Assembly: GCA_902706205.1 (NCBI GenBank)
Contig: CACSKA010000002.1
Span: 434,001-498,000 of the forward strand
Source of the DNA: Chryseobacterium sp. 18061
GTDB lineage: Bacteria; Pseudomonadota; Gammaproteobacteria; Enterobacterales; Enterobacteriaceae
Length of the DNA: 64,000 bases
Reading direction: 5' to 3'
Numbering within the stretch: the stretch's first letter is position 1; each line of letters starts with the position of its first letter. This document shows, piece by piece, positions 45,282 to 55,800 of this stretch. Position numbers and translations under genes: made by a program. The notes under the pieces are model-generated. The model did not search any database, was not told the DNA's origin, and saw only the letters and a program-made list of their open reading frames with translations.

Positions 45282-45345
45282 AAGGCCCCACAAAGGGGCC
45301 TTGAGGCAATTCGAGCCGTTCTCGCCCGGCACACCCGCCGGGCAA
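45282..45345 (-). terminator. Terminator of the FadL-like gene, with an adjoining GC hairpin
   Basis: AAGGCCCC (45282-45289) / GGGGCCTT (45295-45302); on the minus strand the stem is followed by TTTCTTTTG, so it terminates the FadL-like transcript. A second hairpin GCCCGGC...GCCGGGC at 45326-45345 lies just after the stop codon. Confidence 0.75.
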
Positions 45346-45351
45346 CGTTCA

Positions 45352-46524
45352 TCAGAACTGGTAGCTGTAGTTGACGCTCGCAAACCAGAAATACGGATTG
45401 TCGATATGGCCAGAGAAGACCTCCGGTGAGGAGACCTTCGACGACTGCATATGCAGATATTCCATCGCGAAACCAATGTTGCTGGCCGGGGTAATTTGAT
45501 ACTGCGCCCCGGTCGCAAAGCGCCATTCATCGCCAGTTGGCATGGCGAGTGAGATATCGCCCTGATCGTGATACGGGGTGCTGTCGAAGGCCACACCGCC
45601 GTTCAGACGCCATTGTTCAGTCGGTCGATACTGCACACCGAGTGCGGTATGCCAGGTATCTTTCAGACGGCTATTATTGTTGACCTGCTGACCTTCAACG
45701 GTGATTTGTGGCGCACCAAACTGGCTCCAGTCCTGCCACCCCAGATCGCCCATCACCGACCACTGTTTATTAATATCATGCACCAGGCTCAGCATAATTT
45801 GCTGTGGGGCGCGAACCTGCGCGGTCAACGGCAGATCAAAATTACCCTGTGGCAGACGCACCTTACCGTCGATATCAAAATCGTAATCCGTTTTGCTGTT
45901 CCAGGTAATACCGGCACGGGTCTGATCGGTCAGCTGCATTAACAGCCCAAGACGGTAGCTGGCGGCCCAGTCATGATCCTTCTGCGTTTTGTCGTCACCA
46001 TCAACGTTGCGCGTCAGACTGAAAAAACCGTAGTTAGCATTCACGGATGCGCCGACGGAAACACGATCGCTGAGTTTGTACGCCAGTGACGGGCTGATAG
46101 TCAGCGCCATCATGGTGCTCTTTTTGATCAGGCCATCGCCCGCCCAGTCACCGTAATCAATGCCCAGGCCAAAGTTACCGTACATGCCTATCCCGGCGTA
46201 CAGGTTATCAGTCACTTTTTGGCTATAGAATGCGTTGCCGTTGGGCATCACATCCAGGACGTTACCAGGGCTTTTTCTGTCGTTATCAAGCTGATAATCG
46301 ATATTACCGCCCAGCGCCTGTAAGCCACCGGTAAACATGTGGTCTGGCAAGCGGGTCATACCCGCCGGGTTGCTGGCGATAGTCGACGCATCCTGCGCAC
46401 GTGCGGCCTGCCCGGCGCCAGCCAGAGCGGTATCTTCAGTACCGATTTCATAGAAATAGAGGGCACTAGCGTGTGCAAGCGATGTACAAAGCAATCCAGA
46501 GCACACGAGGGCGATTTTTTTCAT
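45352..46524 (-). CDS. FadL/OmpP1-family outer-membrane transporter
   Basis: Protein of 390 residues with signal peptide (cut after AHA) and FadL family N-terminal hatch ALYFYEIGTEDTALAGAGQAARAQDASTIASNPAGMTRL, including the NPAGM motif; C-terminal barrel strands end WFASVNYSYQF with terminal Phe. FadL proteins carry hydrophobic compounds across the outer membrane; the exact substrate is unknown. Shorter than E. coli FadL (about 446), closer to the long-chain-fatty-acid/aromatics porins. Confidence 0.88.
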   Translation of the reverse strand: MKKIALVCSGLLCTSLAHASALYFYEIGTEDTALAGAGQAARAQDASTIASNPAGMTRLPDHMFTGGLQALGGNIDYQLDNDRKSPGNVLDVMPNGNAFYSQKVTDNLYAGIGMYGNFGLGIDYGDWAGDGLIKKSTMMALTISPSLAYKLSDRVSVGASVNANYGFFSLTRNVDGDDKTQKDHDWAASYRLGLLMQLTDQTRAGITWNSKTDYDFDIDGKVRLPQGNFDLPLTAQVRAPQQIMLSLVHDINKQWSVMGDLGWQDWSQFGAPQITVEGQQVNNNSRLKDTWHTALGVQYRPTEQWRLNGGVAFDSTPYHDQGDISLAMPTGDEWRFATGAQYQITPASNIGFAMEYLHMQSSKVSSPEVFSGHIDNPYFWFASVNYSYQF

Positions 46525-46637
46525 TTGCTACCTGCCAAAAAATAAGCGTTCTATACCCAGAGGAGAGTATGCATTGTTATTGGTAAAAAAAGCATAGTTA
46601 CCCACGACGAATTTGCCAGTAACAAATTGGCGGTTAA

Positions 46638-46655
46638 CCCCTTCATTTGAAGGGG
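46638..46655. repeat. Perfect palindrome downstream of the DUF4056 gene
   Basis: CCCCTTCA TT TGAAGGGG in the 196-bp gap between the FadL-like start and the DUF4056-protein stop. It has no T-run; possible 3'-end stabiliser for the five-gene operon or an operator of the FadL-like gene. Confidence 0.45.
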
Positions 46656-46720
46656 CAAAAGAATAGCAAAGGGGTGCTTACTGCTTCAGTAAAAGATCTA
46701 TTTATAATTAAATGCCGTGA

Positions 46721-47836
46721 CTATTTCAGCATACGATCAAGCTGGGTTTTATCGGCGGCCTGAGCTTTTTCGGCCAGCGGTGGGAACTGAGCCGACGTGT
46801 AGTAGTCGAGCGGCGCCGGCAGTCGTTCCATATCGCGCCCTTTATAGATTTGCAGCTCGCCAAGCGTGGAGAGTCTGATGCCGTCGATCACCGCAGGCAT
46901 GTGCAACTGATAGGGATGCGAACGTTCAAACGGAACTGCGGTCGGGAAGCGGTTTTCACTGAGTGAATAATTACGCTTGAGCACCAGGAATTTGTCCGGC
47001 ACCCGTCGCTTACTGTTCCACCAGTCGCCATCTACGTCACGGAACATTCTTTCCGTTTCCTCGCGGCTCACCACGCCCAGGCCGACCAGCGCCTGATGGA
47101 TTTGCTTGTCCATCGCTTTGTTGTAGGCATCAATTGAACCGGCGTTGCCTTGCAGAATCACATTAATGGCAAGCCGTGCGCCGAGCAGGTTGGAGTAGAG
47201 ATCTTCCGGCGAAAACGCAGATATTTCCTCAGAGAAACCGGGCACCGACTGGAAGCCGTACCACTGGGCAATCTCATGCCACTGCGCCAGTTCAAAAGCA
47301 ATTTTCCCTGCCAGCCACGCCGCCAGGGTGTAGCGCTGTGGCATCGATGCCGGAGGGGTAAAGGCATTGAGCTGAATACGACGCAGGCCGAGTTCTTCGC
47401 TGTAGAAGAATCGCCATTGGCTGCCCAGCTTCGGGTAAATCCGCGAGAAAATATAGAAGGTGTTATCGGCGGTATCGCGCACGTGGGCGATGTCGATAAA
47501 CCCACCGCGATGGGTATAAATCAGCCCGCTTTTCTCATCGTTCAGGCCGATCAAATCTTTTACCGCCGCCAGCGCGCTGTCGTTGTAATGATGATGCCCG
47601 AGCGTGTCGATGGTCAGCACGTTGCCAATCTGGTACACCGGGATAGGCACGCCAATTGCGCGCACGTTAAGGTCATAGCCAAACGCACAGCACGGGCGCA
47701 GCGCCTCCGGCGCGACCAGATGGCCGATGACCGGTGACACGCGCCGGGCCTGTTCCACCGGCAGCAGCGTGTCGCTTGCCATCACCGTGCTCGTTATCAA
47801 CAGCAAACTCAAACTCAACAGCCAACCCCGCATCAA
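46721..47836 (-). CDS. DUF4056 protein, exported, last gene of the five-gene envelope operon
   Basis: Protein of 371 residues with a signal peptide (cut after VMA). Conserved-looking features: a CCAFGYDL segment, GLIYTHRGGFIDIAHVRDTADNTFYIF, and helical HEIAQWYGFQSVPGFSEEISAFSPEDLYSNLLGARLA. The HRGGFIDIAHVRD and HEIAQWYG His/Asp/Glu residues could be catalytic or metal ligands, but no function is known to me. Its start overlaps the preceding barrel gene by 4 bp (ATGA). Confidence 0.8.
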   Translation of the reverse strand: MMRGWLLSLSLLLITSTVMASDTLLPVEQARRVSPVIGHLVAPEALRPCCAFGYDLNVRAIGVPIPVYQIGNVLTIDTLGHHHYNDSALAAVKDLIGLNDEKSGLIYTHRGGFIDIAHVRDTADNTFYIFSRIYPKLGSQWRFFYSEELGLRRIQLNAFTPPASMPQRYTLAAWLAGKIAFELAQWHEIAQWYGFQSVPGFSEEISAFSPEDLYSNLLGARLAINVILQGNAGSIDAYNKAMDKQIHQALVGLGVVSREETERMFRDVDGDWWNSKRRVPDKFLVLKRNYSLSENRFPTAVPFERSHPYQLHMPAVIDGIRLSTLGELQIYKGRDMERLPAPLDYYTSAQFPPLAEKAQAADKTQLDRMLK

Positions 47837-48963
47837 AACGCCTCCGCAACCTGGAAATAGAAACCGGCACTTTCCCGGCCAAAGCCTAAATCAAGCCGGA
47901 TATTCATCGCAGGCTTCACTTCAAAACGGTACCCCACGCCAACCGATGGCAGCAGCGGGTTATCACCTAAATCTGACGGCGAACTGCCCAGCGCGCCGAC
48001 GCCGGCCCACAGCACATAGCCGTTACGCCAATTGAGTTTTTGCCGGTACTCGACCTGACCGCTGACCACGTCGTTATCGCGATAGCGTCCCTGATAATAA
48101 CCGCGCAGACGATTGTCGTCTCCCGCTTCTGAGAGCCGGTCCCAGGGCACATCACCGTGGGTGAAACGGCCCCACAGGTCAAACGCCAGCACGCGTTTAT
48201 CATCGATCGGATGATAGTAATTGTATTGCATTTTGGTGGCGGTGAAGTGCGTGTCCGAACCTAAGGCCGGGTCGAAATAGCTGTACTCCACACTGATGTA
48301 CTGCCCGTGATGCGGCTGTGTGATGGCATCACGCGAATCGTAGTTCACGCTGACTGTCGCGCCAGAACTGAGCGGATTGGTCGTATCGGTGTACTGCGAG
48401 AATTTGTCATCTCGCTTGCGGTCATCGACGTTGGCGTTCATCGACGAGAAATCCCAGCCGATGCCGAGATAGAGGTTATCCACAATTTGGCGCATCAACT
48501 GTGGATGCACCTGGATTGAGTTATCGTCATATTTCTGCGAACTGCCCTGCGCCGCGTCGTAGCCAATGCCCCAAAATTTGGTTGGCACTTTGGCGATACC
48601 GCCGTCAACAAACAGACGCCAGCGGTCATCGGTAAAGAAAGTGTAGTTATGCAGCCCAAGGCCCAGCGCACCGCTGGTACTGACGAATCCGGTGAAGGAG
48701 ATGGATGAGTTTTGGGTTTTTTTGTCGTTGGGATCCATGCGATAAATCCCCGCCACCGCCATGCCGAGCCCGAGCCTCAGCTCCGGGGTATAAAACGGTC
48801 CGGGCAGCACGCTCCAGTCGATGCCTTTGCTGGGATCGTAGTGGTTATCGGCACCGAGTTTTCCCAGAAAATTATCAATCGACTGCTGACTGATTTCGGC
48901 TATGGCCGGTGTCGCCATTCCTGCGCTCACCAGCCCCGCCAGCATTGCTAACCATTTGTTCAT
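47833..48963 (-). CDS. Omp85/BamA-TamA-type outer-membrane barrel without POTRA domains (copy 2)
   Basis: Protein of 376 residues: signal peptide (cut after AIA), about 40 linker residues, then a bacterial surface antigen barrel with the Omp85 loop-6 signature NRLRGYYQGRYRD and a final strand FYFQVAEAF. Too short to hold POTRA domains, so it is a barrel-only member. Overlaps the DUF4056 gene by 4 bp and abuts the preceding barrel gene by 1 bp, so the three are coupled. Confidence 0.85.
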   Translation of the reverse strand: MNKWLAMLAGLVSAGMATPAIAEISQQSIDNFLGKLGADNHYDPSKGIDWSVLPGPFYTPELRLGLGMAVAGIYRMDPNDKKTQNSSISFTGFVSTSGALGLGLHNYTFFTDDRWRLFVDGGIAKVPTKFWGIGYDAAQGSSQKYDDNSIQVHPQLMRQIVDNLYLGIGWDFSSMNANVDDRKRDDKFSQYTDTTNPLSSGATVSVNYDSRDAITQPHHGQYISVEYSYFDPALGSDTHFTATKMQYNYYHPIDDKRVLAFDLWGRFTHGDVPWDRLSEAGDDNRLRGYYQGRYRDNDVVSGQVEYRQKLNWRNGYVLWAGVGALGSSPSDLGDNPLLPSVGVGYRFEVKPAMNIRLDLGFGRESAGFYFQVAEAF

Positions 48964-49967
48964 CAGAAGCGATATTCACCCGCGACAAAGAAGCTATTAC
49001 GATCGTTAAAGCCGAACTCGGTCAGGACGTTGAAATTCTGAGTGATTTCGTACTGCGCACCCACCAGCATATTCCACGGCGAAGTCAGGTGCTGTTTGAC
49101 GTCAAAGCGCCCGTTTTCCACCACGCTGTCCAGCGCCGACGGCAGATTCAGATCAGAGATGTTGCCCTTAAATTCCTGCTGAACGTCCTGATACATACTG
49201 CCGACCCACAAGCTAAGGTGCGATGGCCCGGAAATGCCCTGAAACTCAAAGCGATAGCCTACACGAGGCGACACGGTAAGCGCAGAGATTTTTCCGTCGA
49301 GAATATCAAAATTGGTCTGGGTGTAGTTGGTATCGAGGATAGTGAACCAGTTGCCGTAGCCGCCCGCCAGTGTCACACCAGCCCCGTAAGTGGTGCCTTC
49401 GAAGTTCAGCTTGAAGTCGAGATCCTGTAACGCCCCGCTCTCATATCCGGCATGAACCGCCTGGGCAATAATATGGTCCGGGTTGGGGTGGAGAATGCTG
49501 CCAGAATCGTAGCGTGACGGGTCGGAGTCCACCGAGATATTCGATACCGACGAGCCTTTAGTGTGGCCGAGAATGCCGTAGACGTTGAGGAACGGAAATA
49601 CCCACATGTCCAGACGCAGGTTTTCGGTTTCACTCCGCTCGCGGGTATCGCCGATACCGATGTTGAACATGTCATCCGGGATCGGCATCCCGCCCACTTT
49701 CAACCCGGTCAGCGCGATGCTGTCGACGTTAATGTTCTGGCGCATGTTCATGTAGCTGACGTTGACCCCGAACGGCAGCGGAATGGAGTACCCACGTGCA
49801 CGCGCCTCGTCACCCCAGATAGGAAACATGCTGTCGCTGGAGGACGAGTCCTCGGTGCTGAGCGTGCTGTCGCTGCTGCCGCTCGCATCAGCCGGAGGAG
49901 TAGTTGCACCACAGGCTGCGCCGGAAATCAGCAGCAGCGGGACCAGAGTTTGACTCCATTTCATCAT
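48963..49967 (-). CDS. Outer-membrane beta-barrel protein of unknown family
   Basis: Protein of 334 residues, signal sequence (TLVPLLLISGAACG) then a Ser/Asp-rich linker (SGSSDSTLSTEDSSSSDS) and beta-rich sequence with alternating hydrophobic residues ending FFVAGEYRF, typical of a barrel with terminal Phe. A Cys at residue 19 might be lipidated, but the lipobox is poor. No function recognised. Two adjacent ATG codons; start 49967 or 49964. Confidence 0.75.
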   Translation of the reverse strand: MMKWSQTLVPLLLISGAACGATTPPADASGSSDSTLSTEDSSSSDSMFPIWGDEARARGYSIPLPFGVNVSYMNMRQNINVDSIALTGLKVGGMPIPDDMFNIGIGDTRERSETENLRLDMWVFPFLNVYGILGHTKGSSVSNISVDSDPSRYDSGSILHPNPDHIIAQAVHAGYESGALQDLDFKLNFEGTTYGAGVTLAGGYGNWFTILDTNYTQTNFDILDGKISALTVSPRVGYRFEFQGISGPSHLSLWVGSMYQDVQQEFKGNISDLNLPSALDSVVENGRFDVKQHLTSPWNMLVGAQYEITQNFNVLTEFGFNDRNSFFVAGEYRF

Positions 49968-49994
49968 CTTATTCTCAATTGCGCCTTGCCCCGG

Positions 49995-51116
49995 TTACAG
50001 ACCAGAGCCAACATTAAAATAGACCGCCTGATCGCCATCACTAAAGGCGATATCTACACCGGTATAGAGCCCATATTTGCGGGCAACCAGGTAACGAAAA
50101 CCGGTACCCCAGGCCACTTCACTCGAGCTGAACAAATCACTGCTGTCATTGGCTGCACTTCCCGCGCCAACAAATCCTTGTAGGATCCAGCGCGGCGTGA
50201 CCTGCCACGCCAGTTGGGTTTGCACCGTACCCACGTAATCACCCTGATAGCGATAACGTGAAATTCCTCTCAAATTAATATCAGGCCGCGTCATCGGCGG
50301 CAGATGCTTATCGCTGTTGGTCAGCGCCTGATAATCACCGGCCAGCGCCAGGGTGAGCGATGAGGTAAGCGGCAGAAAATATTTACCGTCGAGCGTTAAC
50401 TGATTGTAGCGATAGTCGCCACCCAAAAACGAACTGTAAAAACGGTATTCTGCGCTTAATGCCAGCCCTTTGTGAGGATAGAAAAAATTATCTGTGGTGT
50501 CATATTCCGCAATCAACCCGACGGCAGACGAGGTACTTTCGCTACCAAACACCCGCTGCCAGGCCGCATTAATCAGTTTATTATCTGCCGTAATCTCGGT
50601 GCGAGCATAAATCTGCGTAACCCCCAGAAAAACGGGAGAATCATTAACACGAAACTCCAGTCTCTGCAGGCCGCCATAGCCTTTGGTGTGGGTGTGAATC
50701 GCCCGATTTTTGCCAAAGCCCAACACATCACCGCTGTAAATATCGAGGTTGACATTGGCGTAACCTGCCCCGACGAGGTAGCGGATATGATCGTTGTTCC
50801 AGGTATGGCGATGCCCGGCCCCCGCAAACCAAGTGCCGTTTTCCGTCGCCCCGCCGCCGAAGCCCGATAGGTTCGGCGGTATGAAACGATCGCCGTCCAT
50901 CGAGCCTTTGCCATGCAAAAACAGACCAAACAGCCCGCCGCCGTAGCCAATCGCCGGTTCAGTGATCATCATCGGAACCGGTAAAAAACCGTACTTGTTA
51001 TCACGCAAGTAGTCGCTCATGTCGAACATACCGTCCTGCGGGTCGAACATGCTCGCGGCAAAGCTGTGGATGCTGGTGAACAGCAGCCCCAACGCTGCCA
51101 GCCTGCGCAAGATCAT
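49995..51116 (-). CDS. Omp85/BamA-TamA-type outer-membrane barrel without POTRA domains (copy 1)
   Basis: Protein of 373 residues: signal peptide (cut after SFA), short linker, barrel with the Omp85 signature INLRGISRYRYQGD and end VYFNVGSGL. Distantly similar in plan to the other barrel gene product (47833-48963). Start overlaps the stop of the channel gene by 4 bp. Confidence 0.84.
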   Translation of the reverse strand: MILRRLAALGLLFTSIHSFAASMFDPQDGMFDMSDYLRDNKYGFLPVPMMITEPAIGYGGGLFGLFLHGKGSMDGDRFIPPNLSGFGGGATENGTWFAGAGHRHTWNNDHIRYLVGAGYANVNLDIYSGDVLGFGKNRAIHTHTKGYGGLQRLEFRVNDSPVFLGVTQIYARTEITADNKLINAAWQRVFGSESTSSAVGLIAEYDTTDNFFYPHKGLALSAEYRFYSSFLGGDYRYNQLTLDGKYFLPLTSSLTLALAGDYQALTNSDKHLPPMTRPDINLRGISRYRYQGDYVGTVQTQLAWQVTPRWILQGFVGAGSAANDSSDLFSSSEVAWGTGFRYLVARKYGLYTGVDIAFSDGDQAVYFNVGSGL

Positions 51117-52732
51117 GCTTCCGGCCTGCCCGGCGGCGTTGCGGGTGCCGCGTACCAGTTCTCTTTCGCCACCATTACCGCGTCTTCCGGCTGCAGCACG
51201 AAGTTCGGCGACATAATCTGCACGCCAAATTCGTTGAATACGTCCTGAATGTTGCTGTGCAACGCGTTACGCGCCACCGCCAGCGAAGTGCCCGGCAGCA
51301 GTCGCACCTGAAGTTCGTAGGAGATGTACCAGTCCATCAGGCTAAGCTGACGCACCAGCGGTGCCTCGGCATGATCGACGATCCCATCGGTACGACGGGC
51401 CGCCAGCTCCAGCATCGCGTGTACCTGTCGCCACGGCGTGTCATAGCCGATGGTGACGCCGGTCGTGAGGTTCACACCGCCGCCAGGGTTTTGCGCGCTG
51501 AGGTTGGTAATTTTGCCGCTGACCACTACCGCGTTGGGCACCGTCACAACGTAGTTTTCGCGGGTAATTATTTTGGTGGCCAGCAACCCGATTTCGCTGA
51601 CCTGACCTTCATTGTCTGCAATTCGGATAATGTCACCTTTGTGCAATGCGCGGGAGTAGATAAGCACCAGCCCGCTCATGGCATGGTTCATCACGCCCGC
51701 AGAGCCGAGCGTCAGCATCAAACCGAAGAAGACGCTGATCCCTTTGAACGCCAGCGAATTTGCGCCAGGCAAGAAGGGGTATGCGGCTGAGAGAGCGAAT
51801 AACCAGACCATGACCGAAATCAGTTTGCGCGTAGTGCCAACCGTCTCCGGATGTAAACCAGGGAGCTGCACTTTACCCGCCGCCACTTGGTTAAGTAAAA
51901 CCTTCAATAATTTAATAATAAACGACGTAATCAGGAAGATAATCAAAACGATAAGCAAGCCGGGCAGCGCTGAAGCAATCGACAGCGTGATTTTTTGCAG
52001 CACCCGGTAAGTCCAGCTGCCAAGCGATTCGCCCCAGACACGCGTCCAGGGAAACAGGCTGAATGCCCAGCCGAGCCACAGGTACACCGCCACCAGCGAC
52101 ACTAGGATCATCAGCAGGCCGTACAGCCTGGATTCAATCGCCCCTAAAAAACGTCGCCAACTAATAGGAATAATTCCGCGTTTTTCCAGCAGCATCATCA
52201 GGTTATAGCGCCTGACCCAGCGCCATGTGCGGTACGCGCCGTAGCATAAAAGGGCCACCGCCAACGCGCCCGCCACGGTTTTCAGCACCGCCAGCACCAG
52301 ATATCCAGTGTTGTACTGGTCGCTTAATGCCGTGCGTTGCCGTTCCATGCGTGCCAAAACTCGCTCAGCGGCCTGATCGAGGGTTAAATCATCCCCGTCA
52401 TCCAGATCGGCCTGGCTCAGTAACATTATCGGTTTGCCGTTCATCAGGAACAGGCGAGCGGGCTGGTTATAACGGGTAATGGGTTCGACGGTCAGCGGTT
52501 TGCTAACGTCGTCATGGGTGAATGCGCGAAGAGTATTACGAATGCGCAGTACGCGCTCTTCCGGCGTGCTGAGGCCAAATGTTGCCTGAAGCATGACAAT
52601 CGGCTGGTGGAAAATATAGACCGTCCGCGCCCGCTCCTGCTCCGTCGGCTGTTGCCGAGGTTCCGCAGCGAATAAAGGAAAAGCAAGCAACAGCGAAAGC
52701 CACGCCAGTAAAACATGCCGCATCCTGTTCAT
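51113..52732 (-). CDS. MscS-type mechanosensitive channel with periplasmic N-terminal domain
   Basis: Protein of 539 residues. Signal peptide or first helix (HVLLAWLSLLLAFPLFA), a periplasmic domain of about 120 residues, several helices, then the MscS pore helix (GISVFFGLMLTLGSAGVMNHAMSGLVLIYSRALHKGD) and beta domain (GQVSEIGLLATKIITRENYVVTVPN). First gene of the five-gene operon. The ATG at 52732 is chosen over 52723 (too close to its AGG) and the GTG at 52741. Confidence 0.86.
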   Translation of the reverse strand: MNRMRHVLLAWLSLLLAFPLFAAEPRQQPTEQERARTVYIFHQPIVMLQATFGLSTPEERVLRIRNTLRAFTHDDVSKPLTVEPITRYNQPARLFLMNGKPIMLLSQADLDDGDDLTLDQAAERVLARMERQRTALSDQYNTGYLVLAVLKTVAGALAVALLCYGAYRTWRWVRRYNLMMLLEKRGIIPISWRRFLGAIESRLYGLLMILVSLVAVYLWLGWAFSLFPWTRVWGESLGSWTYRVLQKITLSIASALPGLLIVLIIFLITSFIIKLLKVLLNQVAAGKVQLPGLHPETVGTTRKLISVMVWLFALSAAYPFLPGANSLAFKGISVFFGLMLTLGSAGVMNHAMSGLVLIYSRALHKGDIIRIADNEGQVSEIGLLATKIITRENYVVTVPNAVVVSGKITNLSAQNPGGGVNLTTGVTIGYDTPWRQVHAMLELAARRTDGIVDHAEAPLVRQLSLMDWYISYELQVRLLPGTSLAVARNALHSNIQDVFNEFGVQIMSPNFVLQPEDAVMVAKENWYAAPATPPGRPEA

Positions 52733-52748
52733 AGTCAACACCCGCAGA

Positions 52749-52767
52749 AGTAAAAATTATCGTTATT
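52749..52767. promoter_or_regulatory. Weak Fur-box-like site before the channel operon
   Basis: Minus strand AATAACGATAATTTTTACT matches the Fur consensus at 12 of 19 positions, including a perfect GATAAT, 17 bp before the start of the channel gene. Score equals the fes-fepA sites, but it is a single copy in AT-rich DNA, so it could be chance. Confidence 0.3.
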
Positions 52768-52782
52768 ATTCAGAGCACAAAA

Positions 52783-52824
52783 GCAAAAGGCTGGTCTGCT
52801 CTGATTTGAGCATAGACCAGCCTT
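52783..52824 (-). terminator. Rho-independent terminator of the autotransporter gene
   Basis: AAGGCTGGTCT (52787-52797) and AGACCAGCCTT (52814-52824) are perfect complements, with an inner TGCTC/GAGCA stem. On the minus strand the stem is followed by TTGCTTTTG. About 20 bp after the autotransporter stop. Confidence 0.85.
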
Positions 52825-52842
52825 AGGCTAATTCAAGACACC

Positions 52843-55800
52843 TTAGAAGCGGATTTTCATCCCCAACGAAGCGGACAGATCTGCATCCACGTTGGTGTTG
52901 TCGCCGTTATCCCAGGTTTTGCCTACTTCGGTATATGCCTGCACATCATTGGTCACCACCCACGTCGCGCCCACTGCCGCTTCCGTCGCGCTGAATTGCT
53001 GATTAGCCTTGAGGGTCGTTTTGCCGTGGCTGTTCCCCCCATTGCTGTAGGTCACCGAATCCTCACCATCTGTCAGCTCTTTCCAGAAGTTTACCCGCAC
53101 GTAAGGTTTCACTTTACCCATATCGGTATCGTAATCCGCCGTGAGACGCGCACCGAGACGGCCAATCACTGCGCTGTCTGCGTCAGTACTGACGTGCGTA
53201 TCGACCCCGTCGTTCAGCGTCACATCATCGAAGTTGCTCCACTGCCAGACCAGCTGTGCCTGCGGCTCAATGGCCCAGTTACTGTCGCCCAACTGCCACG
53301 GTTTACCCACTTCAACAGAGGCGGTCACCGTGTTGCCATTTGGATGATAAGTATCGGAACTTCCTTCGCTTTTCAGGTCGACGGAATGGTAACCGTACTG
53401 CAACACATTATCAACATAGAAACCATTGGTATCGGTCCAGGTCGCGTAGCCGCCAATGTAGGAGGAGAAGGTGGAGTTATACGCCGAGCCGCCACCCATG
53501 CCCGTGTTGCCACTGACCGAACTGTCGAGATCCATAAAGGTCGTGTAGATCCCTGAACGCCATTGGTCGTTCTGCCACAGATCGAAGCCAATCTGCATCC
53601 CGTCATACTGTGAATGGCTTTTACTGCTGGTCGCATCATCCAGATGTATGTCCACGGTTTTGGTCATATAACGTGCCCAGAAACGCCCTTCCTGATCTTC
53701 CGGCACATCTGCACGCCACGGCTGTTCATCACCGACACGCTGATGCAGCGTGCCGAGCACGAACAAATCAGCCTGACGAACAATCGCGGCCACCGTATCG
53801 AAGCCTGGCACTACCGGGCTGTAGCCTGCGCGCAGGAACCAGTCTTCCCCGGCACCACTCGCACTTCCGGCATACAGTTGGTACTGCCATGCGCCAGCGA
53901 TCAGTTTGTCACCGCCAATGTTGAACGCATCCTTGGTGGTTTGTGCTGTGGTGGTCGCGCCGTTTTTGGCCTCCACGACCATAATGCCGTCACCCGTGGT
54001 CGGTTCCCCGAGCTGGCTGACATCGATATCCAGCATCGTGGTACCGGTCGCGGTGCCACCGTTGATCACCAGTTTGTCGGCAACGCCCGGACTATGCTGC
54101 TGGGCCGCAATTTTGATCGTACCCTCCATCCCTACATAGTCGCCGTTAACAGTCAGCGTCGAACCGACATTACCGCCGCGCAGGTTGACGGTACCCTGGT
54201 TGACCAGGTTCGCGACCGTCTGATTGTGACCGCCGGTATCCAGGGTCGCATCCCGGCTGACGATATGCGAGGACTTCGCGCTGAAGCGTGAGACGCCTCC
54301 TGCCAGCAACGTGCCATTTTCCACCAGCGTGTAACCACTCCAGTTATTCAGGCCATTCAGTACCGTAGTGCCGCTCCCGCGCTGGATAAAATCACCGGTA
54401 CCGGAAATGACACCATCAAGATCAACCGTGTTATTGCGGTTCACCACCAGCGTATCCAGGTTGAGAATATTGCCGGCAACACTGCCGGTGCTGCCACCGT
54501 TTCCGAGCTGGAGGGTGCCGTTACGGATGGTGGTCAGACCGCTGTAACTGCTGTCTTTGGTTAACGTCAGCATGCCATCGCCCGCTTTGGTTAACCCACC
54601 GCTACCGCTGACCGCGGAGAGCAGAGAGACATCATTACCGTTGGTATCAATGGTGCCGCTGTTGTCGCCGACGGTCCACGCCCGCGCGGTATCGAACGCC
54701 TCGCCGTAGCGGAAGGTCCCGCCGTTCAGCGTAATGCTTGTGTCTGCGGCGCCGAGGTTCTGGTCGCCACTGACCTGCAATACGCCGCCGCTGACGGTGT
54801 TACCGCCGCGATAGCTGTTGTTACCGTTCAATACCAGCGTACCCACGTCGGTTTTGTCGATCCCGCCGCTGCCGGTGATTTGCGAATTGATGGTGGCGGT
54901 ATAGAGCTTGCCGAGTGCGGTGCCGTCGCCGACGCGGATCACCGTGTCCGCGGTATTGGTGGTGATCACCCCGTCGTTAATCACGTAGCCATTAGTGGTG
55001 AACTGCGCACCGCTGATCAGCACCTCGCCGAGGCTGTTATCGACGGTGACGTTGCCTTTTCTACCGCTGAATACCGCAAACGCGCCATCGCTGAACGGCG
55101 CATTGATGGTGCCATCCGGATCGGTCTGATCGGTGCTCCAGTTGTCATTGCCGCCGCTGTTCTGCCAGACGCCGTCGCCACCGTCAATTTTGCCGTTGCC
55201 TTTCAGAATGCCATTGACGCCACCGGTGCCGTCCCAGAAGTTCAGTACCAATCCACTGGTGTTGACCAGGTTAACCTGATTCGCCACCGACGTCTGGACA
55301 TACAGCTGATTTGCCGCATCCGGCACGTTGCCGAGCAGCAGGCTGTTGTTGATCAGGTTACCGCTGTAGTTGATGACGCGGTACACGCCGATGTCAAACT
55401 TCCCGCCCGGCGTCTGAGTAATGTTCAGCCTGCCGTCGAGGGTCAGATCGCCATTGACCACCAGCAGATCGTTCAGCGGATCGTTGGCGTCCGGGACGTT
55501 CGATTTACCAAACTGGAAATCGAGCTGCGAGTTATTGGCAAGCGTCAGATTGTTCATGGTCAGCACACCGACGCTACTCAGATCTTTACCCGGCGTCAGG
55601 TGGCCGTTATCCGCCACGGTGACGTTGGCCCCGAGGGTCCCTTCCCCGCCCAACGTCGCGTTGCTGGCCACGCTGGTCGCGCCGGTAGCCGCGCTCTGAT
55701 CGCCGTTAATCAGCAGCACGCCTTTCATCACTGATGTCGCGCCGGTGAAGGTGTTATCCGCAGTCAGCGTCAGAATGCCACTACCGACTTTTTCCAGCCC

